From Verrucomicrobiaceae bacterium (lineage in GTDB: Bacteria; Verrucomicrobiota; Verrucomicrobiia; Verrucomicrobiales; Verrucomicrobiaceae): 44,959 nt of DNA. Position numbers and translations under genes: made by a program. The notes beneath the pieces are model-generated. The model saw nothing but the letters and a program-made list of their open reading frames with translations. It had not been told where the DNA came from and made no database searches. The DNA lies in assembly GCA_016795465.1 (NCBI GenBank), contig JAEUHK010000033.1, positions 1 through 44,959 on the forward strand, in the 5' to 3' direction. Of this stretch, positions 17,389-23,926 are shown piece after piece (position 1 is the stretch's first letter; each line of letters begins with the position of its first letter).

Positions 17389-18438
17389 CTATGACAATTC
17401 TGGTTCGGGCTGCTCGTCAGAGACTTCGTATTGAATCCCCGGCTTCTTCACGGCCGGATTAGGGCCGCCGCTTTCAGGGTCCAGATACCACGGCACTTTA
17501 GGTGCTTGAGGTTCAAACACACGCACGGGGCGCGGCTTGGTCTGGAAACCTTCAAAGGCAGCCGCAAACGCGGCGTCTTCCTGAGCTTTAACGTAGCGCT
17601 GAGTCATGGCAACAACGTCTTCTAAAGTCCAGCGGCGATCAACGATGCCCAGCTTGAGCGCTGGCGTTGTTTTGAGGCTTTCGTGAACGCGGCAGAGGTT
17701 GTAAACGAAGATGTGAATTGAGGCCGTGAACGCGTGATTGTCCCAGCTTTTGGAGTAAGCCAGCGTCTTGCGAGCGCAGCGCTTGTTCCCCTGCCTCATG
17801 GTCAGGAAGAACCGCTCCATGTGGCAGACCGTGGAAGTGTGCAGATTTGGATTTCCGGCGATTTTCTGCCGCTCGACACCAACTAAAGGGTTTACCCGCA
17901 TGGTCTGCCAGGTCGGAGCGTCCACGCGGACTTTCTGAAACACCTTGGTTTCCTGCGCATAATCCACACGGTCGCCAAACGCGCCCGGAATCGAATACAG
18001 GTAGCTTTGAAGCTGGTCGGACGTGATTTGCACCCTGCCCTCGATCCGGCTCGCCAGATCGCCCGCAAAGGCACGGGCGGCATGGCTGTTACGCTTGCCT
18101 GTGCGCCAGTTGATGATTGCCTTGGAGCCGGGATCAATGCTGGCCCAAAGCCAGCAATCGCCACGGTCTTGGCGTTCGCGGCGCTGCTCAGGCGTCATGC
18201 GTTCCTTGTGAGTGTGGACATAGGCCCACTGCTCGTCGATCTCCAGACGCTCAATGCTCAGATTGCGGAAGTGGCGGTTGTGCCAGTCTTCGCAGGCCTT
18301 GCCGGTTTCCTCGATCACTCGCAGAACGGTATGCTTGCCCACTTTGAACATGCGGCAGACGCTATTGATTGCGATCCCCTCGCAGAGTGCGGCAAGGATT
18401 AAAGCCTGTTTTGATTGCTCCAACCTTTTGTTTGCCAT
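17389..18438 (-). CDS. IS1-family-like transposase (single ORF)
   Basis: 349 residues. A helix-turn-helix region (residues 10-45: ILAALCEGIAINSVCRMF then GKHTVLRVIEETG) is followed by a DDE catalytic core: D68 (LEIDEQWAYV), D102 (ASIDPGSKAI) or D141 (ITSDQLQSYL), and E208 (CHMERFFLTMR). This arrangement and the sequence context are those of IS1 transposases that are read from one ORF rather than by the insA/insB frameshift. The C-terminal 60 residues are proline-rich. A plausible promoter on the minus strand is TTGCAT with a 17-bp spacer and ATTATA, placing transcription close to the start codon. The stop lies 18 bp inside the left end. Confidence 0.85.
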   Translation of the reverse strand: MANKRLEQSKQALILAALCEGIAINSVCRMFKVGKHTVLRVIEETGKACEDWHNRHFRNLSIERLEIDEQWAYVHTHKERMTPEQRRERQDRGDCWLWASIDPGSKAIINWRTGKRNSHAARAFAGDLASRIEGRVQITSDQLQSYLYSIPGAFGDRVDYAQETKVFQKVRVDAPTWQTMRVNPLVGVERQKIAGNPNLHTSTVCHMERFFLTMRQGNKRCARKTLAYSKSWDNHAFTASIHIFVYNLCRVHESLKTTPALKLGIVDRRWTLEDVVAMTQRYVKAQEDAAFAAAFEGFQTKPRPVRVFEPQAPKVPWYLDPESGGPNPAVKKPGIQYEVSDEQPEPELS

Positions 18439-18447
18439 ATTGATATA

Positions 18448-18487
18448 ATGCGCATAGTTTCATAAAATGCAACTTAATTCATGCGCA
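18448..18487. promoter_or_regulatory. ATGCGCA sites in the divergent promoter region
   Basis: ATGCGCAT (18448-18455, a perfect palindrome) and ATGCGCA (18481-18487) lie between the transposase start and the ribbon-helix-helix gene; a third ATGCGCAT is at 18710-18717, just after that gene. Spacing and palindromy suggest operator sites for the small DNA-binding protein encoded between them. This is inference. Confidence 0.4.
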
Positions 18488-18495
18488 CTTAATCA

Positions 18496-18687
18496 ATGAA
18501 AGACTCCCTTCCACCCACTACAAGGGGAGGCCAACGCGAAGGATCTGGCCGACCCTCCCAAGGTAAAATTCGCGTCAACCTCACCCTCAACGAGGGGTTG
18601 GTTCAACAAGCGCGAACAAAGGAGAAAAACTTGTCGGCCCTACTGGATCGCCTTTTAGCGGACTGGCTCCAGCGAGAAAATAGTTGA
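18496..18687 (+). CDS. Small ribbon-helix-helix-like protein on the transposon
   Basis: 63 residues. A flexible GGQREGSGRPSQG leader precedes a segment that fits a ribbon-helix-helix: strand KIRVNLTLNEG, helix LVQQARTKEKN, helix LSALLDRLLADWLQRE. Such proteins bind DNA as dimers and often repress their own operon or act as antitoxins. No toxin partner is apparent beside it. It is divergent from the transposase, with ATGCGCA motifs between and after them, so a regulator of transposition is the likely job (inference). It is followed by a tRNA-like sequence in antisense and a strong terminator. Confidence 0.65.
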   Translation: MKDSLPPTTRGGQREGSGRPSQGKIRVNLTLNEGLVQQARTKEKNLSALLDRLLADWLQRENS

Positions 18688-18727
18688 TTAGAAACAATAA
18701 AACGATATTATGCGCATGAAAACAGTT

Positions 18728-18801
18728 TGGAGCCGCTGGGGATCGAACCCAGTCTTCCGAGGTCTCAAATCTGCGGTGGACTACCATCATCCTCCGGCCC
18801 C
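18728..18801 (-). tRNA. tRNA-like sequence on the transposon (isotype uncertain)
   Basis: 74 nt read on the minus strand: acceptor GGGGCCG pairs with CGGCTCC (7 bp); D-arm GGATGATGGTAGTCC with GG in the loop; T-arm CTGGGTTCGATCCCCAG. The anticodon arm is irregular: CCG pairs with CGG, then a bulge, with loop TTTGAGA, whose middle would read TGA. CCA is not encoded. The acceptor is extended outward by the perfect inverted repeat AAAACAGTT (18718-18726) and AACTGTTTT (18803-18811). It may be a degenerate tRNA, a tRNA mimic, or a structural element of the transposon; I am unsure it is charged. Confidence 0.5.
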
Positions 18802-18830
18802 TAACTGTTTTTGAGGTTAAATCCTTCCCT

Positions 18831-18878
18831 GAACCCTGAGAGCGCTCCGTCGAAAAGAAGCTCTCAGGGTTCTTTTTT
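18831..18878 (+). terminator. Rho-independent terminator
   Basis: GAACCCTGAGAGC (18831-18843) and GCTCTCAGGGTTC (18860-18872) form a perfect 13-bp stem with a 16-nt loop, followed by TTTTTT. It would end plus-strand transcripts from the ribbon-helix-helix gene. Confidence 0.9.
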
Positions 18879-19001
18879 GACCTGGCTCACACGGCGGGAA
18901 GGAACTGCCCGGTGAGCCATGCTTTTAATCTCTTCTTCATACTGGTATCCTTTCGGTGAGGTGGAAGGTGTAGGGACGGAAATTTGTTTGTTTGGGGAGG
19001 G

Positions 19002-19367
19002 TTAGCCAATCCAACGGTAGGTGGCGACGACACCAGCGCCTCCGCTGATGGTGGTAGCCAGTTTATCATTCACCATGCGCAGAACATGGGCCTCTAGGGC
19101 CTTCTTAGTGTATTCCGCTGCTGGGAACTTGGCTTTAATGGCGGCATCGAGCGACGCCTTAGTGAAATCGCCGGCCTCTTTGGCTGCTGTTTTTGCCGCT
19201 TTACCAAGATTGAACTCATCAGGCGTAATCTCAATGGAAACCGGTTTAGGTGCGAATTCGTCGAGGAAGGAAAGTTTGAGACGAACTTCCTTCAGACTGG
19301 CCTCCAAGGAAGCCTCCTCGTTAATCAACTGGGCGCGGCGGTGTTCGATGCGTTGTTCGGTCGTCAT
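19002..19367 (-). CDS. Small helical transposon-borne protein, unknown function
   Basis: 121 residues. The N-terminal half is a coiled-coil-like helix (EQRIEHRRAQLINEEASLEASL), the C-terminal half a compact domain with repeated K/A-rich helices and ending GVVATYRWIG. No family is recognised. It has no signal peptide or membrane segment. It lies on the same strand as the two ORFs upstream and inside the transposon ends, so it belongs to the passenger set. Coding is likely because the frame is clean, although the composition is mixed. Confidence 0.6.
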   Translation of the reverse strand: MTTEQRIEHRRAQLINEEASLEASLKEVRLKLSFLDEFAPKPVSIEITPDEFNLGKAAKTAAKEAGDFTKASLDAAIKAKFPAAEYTKKALEAHVLRMVNDKLATTISGGAGVVATYRWIG

Positions 19368-19429
19368 GTGGAGGGTCTAACACCTACCCTCCCCAACGTC
19401 AAACACCTTTTGTGGATGGTTGAGGAGGA

Positions 19430-19663
19430 TCACCCTCCCGGAAACCAAGATACATCATCCACAAGTTCGTCCACGTCCTCTGGCTTCACTCGAAATCCTC
19501 CCCTTCTTTCGATTTCCGCCTCTGTGATGGGGCGTGGTGTTTCTTGGTCATAGGCCCATGCGACGCCAGAGCGATCTATAATCACGCCGAACGCACCCAA
19601 CCTTCTTGATTCGTCCGGCACTTCGATGAAGCCTATGGCTCCTGGAAATTCAGAGGGTTTCAT
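19430..19663 (-). CDS. Small transposon-borne protein, unknown function
   Basis: 77 residues, acidic, with a compact beta-like pattern: PGAIGFIEVPDESRRLGAFG, VIIDRSGVAWAYDQET and EAEIERRGGFRVKPEDVDEL. No family is recognised. Its ATG overlaps the stop of the upstream 49-residue ORF (ATGA), the classic sign of translational coupling. Together they may form a two-gene unit such as a toxin-antitoxin pair, but no motif proves this. Confidence 0.6.
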   Translation of the reverse strand: MKPSEFPGAIGFIEVPDESRRLGAFGVIIDRSGVAWAYDQETPRPITEAEIERRGGFRVKPEDVDELVDDVSWFPGG

Positions 19664-19809
19664 CGCCTGTTACCTTTCTTTGCTGCTGACAACGCCTTCC
19701 TTAATTCCTCACTACCAAGAAGGTCTTCCCCTTTTGGAATGGTTGTCTTAGTGACCTTGGAAACCTGCTTGGCCGTGGTTCGGTTGGTGTCTTTTAAATG
19801 TGGCTTCAT
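19660..19809 (-). CDS. Small basic ORF, coupled to the next gene
   Basis: 49 codons from the ATG at 19809 to TGA at 19660-19662. The product is basic (MKPHLKDTNRTTAKQVSKVT..., ending LSAAKKGNRR). The stop overlaps the next start in the form ATGA. The size and charge suit a DNA-binding antitoxin or regulator; no homology is recognised. Confidence 0.5.
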   Translation of the reverse strand: MKPHLKDTNRTTAKQVSKVTKTTIPKGEDLLGSEELRKALSAAKKGNRR

Positions 19810-19879
19810 GCGGGCATTTTCACCGCATTTTAGTCAAAATCCAACGGTTGATTTTCCATACTCAATCGGCCCCGACACC

Positions 19880-19887
19880 ATCTGAAT
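19880..19887 (+). repeat. Target-site duplication, right copy
   Basis: ATCTGAAT, identical to 17363-17370, sits just outside the right terminal repeat. Confidence 0.9.
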
Positions 19888-20002
19888 GGCGCCGTGGTGA
19901 ATCACACTAATTGGCGGCTTCAAGCCTGACGTTACCTATCGAATTCAAGGAACGGACAAGAGACTTGCAATCCCCAACGGACCGCTTCTGGATGCGTTTG
20001 TT

Positions 20003-20539
20003 GTGTCTGATCAATCCCAGCCTGTTAACCTTCTAACTGTCTCTGTCCTTCCGACAATTGTCATCGCGCTATGGGCAGTATACAACACGTGGCTCCAACA
20101 CCCCGAAAAAGTTGAGGGCCACGCCAAAGGAATTTTCAGTTGGTTTCGCGGGTTTTTGACACGGAGCGCAAAATGGCTGGCGTATCGCACTGTAGTTTTC
20201 GGTCCTCTGGTTTGTGGTGCCGTGATAGTGGGAATCTGTGGCTTCACCAAGGAGTGGCCACTAAGCCGGACGAACTTTATCGTTGTTATTGAGTGTGTTC
20301 TCGGGTTCGTGGGTTTGCTTTTGGTCCCAGTTGCTATGTCGTTATGGACCTTATCTAGGTTTGCAGAAGTGTCGTCTGAGTTGCTGACCAAGCTGTTCCA
20401 AGGCTTTACAGAAATGCTCGATCGAATCTCAAAAATCGACGAGGGACATCAGACTGATAGACACGCCATCGAGGAGCTAAGGGAGAATTTGGCTCGAGCA
20501 CAAAAGGCTGTTGCTAAATTCAAAAGCAAAAAAGACTAA
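20003..20539 (+). CDS. Membrane protein with cytoplasmic coiled coil, unknown function
   Basis: 178 residues from GTG at 20003. Three membrane segments are visible (LLTVSVLPTIVIALWAVYNT; TVVFGPLVCGAVIVGICGF; NFIVVIECVLGFVGLLLVPV), then a charged coiled coil (LDRISKIDEGHQTDRHAIEE, lysine-rich end). Low GC compared with the flanking genes suggests transfer. The frame is open upstream to 19901, reading GGFKPDVTYRIQGTDKRLAI, with no usable start, and the transposon's right end is at 19879. The gene may therefore be the 3' part of a longer, decayed gene. The weak start signal makes GTG tentative. Confidence 0.55.
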   Translation: MSDQSQPVNLLTVSVLPTIVIALWAVYNTWLQHPEKVEGHAKGIFSWFRGFLTRSAKWLAYRTVVFGPLVCGAVIVGICGFTKEWPLSRTNFIVVIECVLGFVGLLLVPVAMSLWTLSRFAEVSSELLTKLFQGFTEMLDRISKIDEGHQTDRHAIEELRENLARAQKAVAKFKSKKD

Positions 20540-20573
20540 TCGAACTTGGAAAGATTTTGCCATGGCAGTGCTG

Positions 20574-20666
20574 TCACATGCGGTCTCGATACGGTTTCAG
20601 GTAGCTCACTTCGCCCCCGCCTTTCGTGACTTCGCAGCGGAGGTTCAGCTTGGCGTCGTTGGTCCA
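20574..20666 (-). pseudogene. Fragment of a secreted-protein gene related to 27550-28197
   Basis: On the minus strand 30 codons read WTNDAKLNLRCEVTKGGGEV then SYLKPYRDRM and a stop; a TAG lies in frame a few codons upstream. The start of this resembles WTSDAWLNVRLEVTKGEGD in the gene at 27550-28197. It is a decayed 3' remnant of a paralogue. Confidence 0.6.
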
Positions 20667-20783
20667 TCGTGACTGGAGCTAGAACGGACGCTCGACGTGT
20701 TTGGGGCGTGAGCAGTCATGCCAGTTGTTTCCACTGTTGGTTTCGGCCATTTTCATCTCCCCTCCCCTGCACACGGCAACCGC

Positions 20784-20812
20784 AAAAAAGCCGGAGCATT
20801 GCTGCTCCGGCT
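20784..20812 (-). terminator. Rho-independent terminator of the isomerase-like gene
   Basis: Read on the minus strand: AGCCGGAGCA, GCAA loop, TGCTCCGGCT, then TTTTTT. It is 33 bp after the stop of the gene at 20845-21690. Confidence 0.9.
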
Positions 20813-20844
20813 GTCGTGGTAGCAAGGATGGACTTCGAACGAGC

Positions 20845-21690
20845 CTACTTGGCGAGCTTCCAGTTCTTCACGAACTCCATGCACTGCGCGATCTCCGGCA
20901 CGCTGGTTTCCCAGTTGTGCTCGTATTCGCAGTGCAGCGGGCCGGGATAGCCCTGCGCGGCGTATTCGGCGAGGATGCCAGCGATGTTGCTCTTGCCCTG
21001 ACCGAAGGGAAGGTCGTGCGCTTTGACATCACCGAAGGCATTCAGGTCCTTCATGTGGCTGTCAAAGATGCGGCCTTTGAGGATTTTGATGCACTCGACG
21101 GGATCGAGGCCGCTGCGCACCCAGTGACCGACATCGGCGCAGGAGCCCATGCGAGGATCGCGGTCTTTGACGAGGCCGAGGACGTAGTTCGGGTCCCAGA
21201 AAAGGTAGGCACGGTCGAGCGGACGCTTCGGATGGTTGTGAATGGCCATCTTGATGTCGAACTCCTTCACGAGAGCCTCGATGCCGTCGAGCCCGGCCAC
21301 GTCCGGCTCGGTCACGACGATGCTGATGCCCATCGTTTTGCAGAATTCGAAGACCTTGCGGTCAGCGGCTGTGTCTTTGCCGAGCTTCACCACACCGTAA
21401 CCGACGGCGGTGAGGCCTTTGTCAGCGAGATGCTTCTTCACCTTCTCGATCATCTCCGGCGTGGCGTTGTGATCCCACTTGGCCGTGTCGTCGAACTTCT
21501 GGCCTGGGTAAAACTCGATCGTCTTGCCGCCCGCCTGCGCGGTCTTGTCGATGGCTTCAAAGACCGTGTAGAGGCGGAAACTGTAGGCCTGGCAGCCGGC
21601 GAAGAACTGGCCGACTTTGGCCGTTTCGGGGATCGGTGCCGCAAAACTGGTCGCCGCGGCGAGAAGGAGGGAAAGAATGATTTTCTTCAT
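20845..21690 (-). CDS. Secreted sugar phosphate isomerase/epimerase-like protein
   Basis: 281 residues with a clear signal peptide (MKKIILSLLLAAATSFAAP). The rest is a xylose-isomerase-like TIM barrel (AP endonuclease 2 family): TIEFYPGQKFDDT, the metal-ligand region MAIHNHPKRP, SCADVGHWVRSGLDP, FDSHMKDLNAFGD and PLHCEYEHNW. Exported members are typical of Planctomycetes/Verrucomicrobia sugar metabolism; the substrate is unknown. It lies 73 bp downstream of the HtrA pair on the same strand and is followed by a strong terminator. Confidence 0.88.
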   Translation of the reverse strand: MKKIILSLLLAAATSFAAPIPETAKVGQFFAGCQAYSFRLYTVFEAIDKTAQAGGKTIEFYPGQKFDDTAKWDHNATPEMIEKVKKHLADKGLTAVGYGVVKLGKDTAADRKVFEFCKTMGISIVVTEPDVAGLDGIEALVKEFDIKMAIHNHPKRPLDRAYLFWDPNYVLGLVKDRDPRMGSCADVGHWVRSGLDPVECIKILKGRIFDSHMKDLNAFGDVKAHDLPFGQGKSNIAGILAEYAAQGYPGPLHCEYEHNWETSVPEIAQCMEFVKNWKLAK

Positions 21691-21763
21691 GGGTGAGGTG
21701 GAACGCGATTGTGGCGCTTTCCTTGCGGAATGGAAGCCCGGAGTGCTTCTCGACCATCAACTA

Positions 21764-22846
21764 TCACTCCGCATTCACCGGCTGCGCCTTCGGCGGATGA
21801 CGGTCAGCATTGATCCACTGCTGCACCTCGGTCCAAAAAGCCTCCACCGGCAGCGCAAAGGTCGTCACACGGTCCACACGGGCGATGTTGATGCCAGCGA
21901 TGCGGCCATCGAGCATCGCCAGCGGCCCGCCCATGTCTGCGGGTGCCAGAGGAATGTCATGCTGAAGCACATCGGGGAAATTGTCCGTGCGGAGCGAGAT
22001 GCCGCCATTCGCAAAATCCTCGCCCTCCCAGTTCTGAAGCACCTTCGTGCGGCTGGCGAGACGGACGCGGCAGGATGCTTCCTTCCCTTCACGCAGATAG
22101 CGCACCTCCACATACTCGCCTGGCTGTCGCTTCGACACGATATCGTGCACGTCCTTGAACTGATCGACATCTTGATCCGCGATCGCCAGGATCACATCCT
22201 CCGCCAACAGGCCAGCGGCCTCCGCCGGGCTGTCGCTCGCGATGCTCACAATGCGCACACCTTTCACGTCCTTCGGCTCTTTTTCATCCATGCGCACACC
22301 GAGAGCCGCGCCGAGGCCGGGAATGCGGCGACGGTTCGCGCTCACGATGCCGATGCGCGGCTCCAGCTTCTCTCCGGCCGTGCTGCAAAGCCACTGCCCA
22401 TGCGTAAGCGACCGCGTGCCGCCGAAGTTCGCCGCCCTCAAACCAGTCACGCCCACAGCCTGCGCCAGCACGAGGTCAAAGCGCACCTCACGCCGGATCT
22501 CGCGAAGTTCCGCGGTGCGGCCATTGGCGAACTTCACCCGCACCTTCTCCAGCTCCGGCACCTCGCTGGCCTTGGTGAGCACATAACCATCCTCACCGAC
22601 AATCGTCGCCTCACACACCGGCCTGCCGAGCAGGCTCTCGATCTTCGCCGCGCAGGCAAGAGACACCGGGGCCAGCTTCTCCAACGCCGCCACCGTCTGA
22701 CGCCCATTCGTCCTCTCCTCCACCGGCAACGTAGGCCGCGCAGGCTCCGCGATGACATTCACAGCCGCAAGCAAGCACACACCAAACACCCACCGCATCG
22801 CAGCCAGCCCTTTCGTCATTCGCCATTCGCCATTCGTCATTCTCAT
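21764..22846 (-). CDS. Degenerate HtrA-like protein with PDZ domain (pseudoprotease)
   Basis: 360 residues. Fold and order follow HtrA: trypsin-like part, PDZ domain at about residues 185-270 (GVRIVSIASDSPAEAAGLLA). The catalytic residues appear lost: the position of the usual TAAHVV histidine is TKASEV, and the GNSGGPL serine motif is ADMGGPLAMLDG. The N terminus, MRMTNGEWRMTKG, is translated repeat DNA (family E) before the signal peptide MRWVFGVCLLAAVNVIA. The ATG overlaps the upstream protease stop as ATGA, so both are made together. It is likely a regulatory or scaffold partner of the active protease (inference). Confidence 0.82.
   Translation of the reverse strand: MRMTNGEWRMTKGLAAMRWVFGVCLLAAVNVIAEPARPTLPVEERTNGRQTVAALEKLAPVSLACAAKIESLLGRPVCEATIVGEDGYVLTKASEVPELEKVRVKFANGRTAELREIRREVRFDLVLAQAVGVTGLRAANFGGTRSLTHGQWLCSTAGEKLEPRIGIVSANRRRIPGLGAALGVRMDEKEPKDVKGVRIVSIASDSPAEAAGLLAEDVILAIADQDVDQFKDVHDIVSKRQPGEYVEVRYLREGKEASCRVRLASRTKVLQNWEGEDFANGGISLRTDNFPDVLQHDIPLAPADMGGPLAMLDGRIAGINIARVDRVTTFALPVEAFWTEVQQWINADRHPPKAQPVNAE
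22811..22846. repeat. Word-like repeat family E, copy 2
   Basis: TTCGTCATTCGCCATTCGCC and ATTCGTCATTCTCAT run through the first codons of the degenerate protease. The words match the arms of the 12229-12267 hairpin. Confidence 0.8.
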
Positions 22847-23823
22847 CCTTCCTCCTTCGGGCGGGTGGAGAGCGTCACCGGCACATGCCTCTCCTTGGCT
22901 TCCGTGCGCAATTTGAGCTTCACGGTGTCACCAGCCGCCTTGGCTTTGATGGCCGAGGTGAACTGCTGTTGGTCGGTCATGGCATCGCCGTTCAATTCGA
23001 GGATCACATCTCCCACCCGCACGCCGGCTTGATGCGCTGGCGAGCCATCAATGACATCCGCCACCTCGAGTTCGACCTCATCTGTCATGCGCGTGGCCAC
23101 GCCGAGGTATCCACCTGCGCCCACACCCCACACTTTGATGACCTGAGAGGCCTGCATGGCATCCCACGAGCGGAGAAATGGAGCCATCGACACATGCACG
23201 TTTTGATCACGACCCTCCCAAATCTGGCTGTGGATGCCGATGACCTCGCCCGCGAAGTTGAAGAGCGGCCCGCCCGAATCGCCCCCCATCAGCACGCAGT
23301 CGCTGTGCAGGCTGTTCGCGGTCTGCTTGATGATCTTGCCCACGCGAAGCACTGGGCCGCGGGCTTTGTCAAAACCGCCCGGATGCCCGAGCGCGAAGCA
23401 CCACTCGCCCGGCTGCGCTTTGACGATTTCGCGGCTCAGATTCACGCTCGGCCAAGGCTTGCCGCGATCCTTGAGCTGCGCCAGCGCCGCATCCGTGGCT
23501 TGGTCGAGACCGAGGGACTTCGCCGTGGTGGTAGTGCCATCTTCCAGCACCACGCGGATGTCCCTCCCGGGCTTGCCCACGACATGCGCGGCGGTCAAAA
23601 TCAGGCCGGTGGGAGAAATGATGACGCCGCTGGCCGTGCCACCGCCGGTTTGAATGGCCACGAGGGCCGGCTTCACCTGCGGGAGGAGCTTTTGCACGTC
23701 TCCCTGGATGCGCAGCAGGGTGTCGAGATCTGCCTTGGGGGCATCCGCCTTCGCGACCATGCCAGCCAAGACCACGAACAACGTGGCGGCGAGATGACGG
23801 AACGATTGACCTGGAAGAGACAT
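22843..23823 (-). CDS. HtrA-like serine protease with PDZ domain
   Basis: 326 residues, exported (signal peptide LAATLFVVLAGMVAKADA). The S1C catalytic triad is complete: H80 in ILTAAHVV, D111 in QATDAALAQL, S183 in MGGDSGGPL. One PDZ domain ends the protein (GYLGVATRMTDEVELEVADV, GSPAHQAGVRVGDVILELNG). It should act in the periplasm in protein quality control, with substrate C termini bound by the PDZ domain. It is the first gene of a pair with a degenerate relative, overlapping by 4 bp. Symbol withheld because DegP/DegQ/DegS identity is not decided. Confidence 0.92.
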   Translation of the reverse strand: MSLPGQSFRHLAATLFVVLAGMVAKADAPKADLDTLLRIQGDVQKLLPQVKPALVAIQTGGGTASGVIISPTGLILTAAHVVGKPGRDIRVVLEDGTTTTAKSLGLDQATDAALAQLKDRGKPWPSVNLSREIVKAQPGEWCFALGHPGGFDKARGPVLRVGKIIKQTANSLHSDCVLMGGDSGGPLFNFAGEVIGIHSQIWEGRDQNVHVSMAPFLRSWDAMQASQVIKVWGVGAGGYLGVATRMTDEVELEVADVIDGSPAHQAGVRVGDVILELNGDAMTDQQQFTSAIKAKAAGDTVKLKLRTEAKERHVPVTLSTRPKEEG

Positions 23824-23926
23824 GCGCGTGATGAAGACTTGGTGAGGCTAGCGAAACGCTCGCCGCGGGTCAATCAAGCACGCGACTCTGCGAAATTTCT
23901 TACGCGGCGGCGTTTGTTGCCACGCC

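Larger units (their letters stand above)
17371..19879. mobile_element. IS1-family-like transposon (2,509 bp) with passenger genes
   Basis: The left end begins GGTGTCGGTGCTGATACACT (17371-17390); the right end, read inward on the minus strand, begins GGTGTCGGGGCCGATTGAGT (19879-19860). The first eight bases match exactly, and about 15 of the first 20. ATCTGAAT is repeated just outside both ends (17363-17370 and 19880-19887), which is the 8-bp target duplication typical of IS1. Inside are an IS1-type transposase and, unusually, 1.4 kb of other genes: a ribbon-helix-helix-like protein, a tRNA-like sequence, and three small minus-strand ORFs. Typical IS1 is about 0.8 kb, so this is an enlarged, passenger-bearing member. 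The transposase is intact, so it may be active. Confidence 0.88.

Noticed and set aside
20011..20391. 126-residue minus-strand frame opposite the membrane protein
   Set aside because: Antisense to a more coding-like membrane protein and has no motif.
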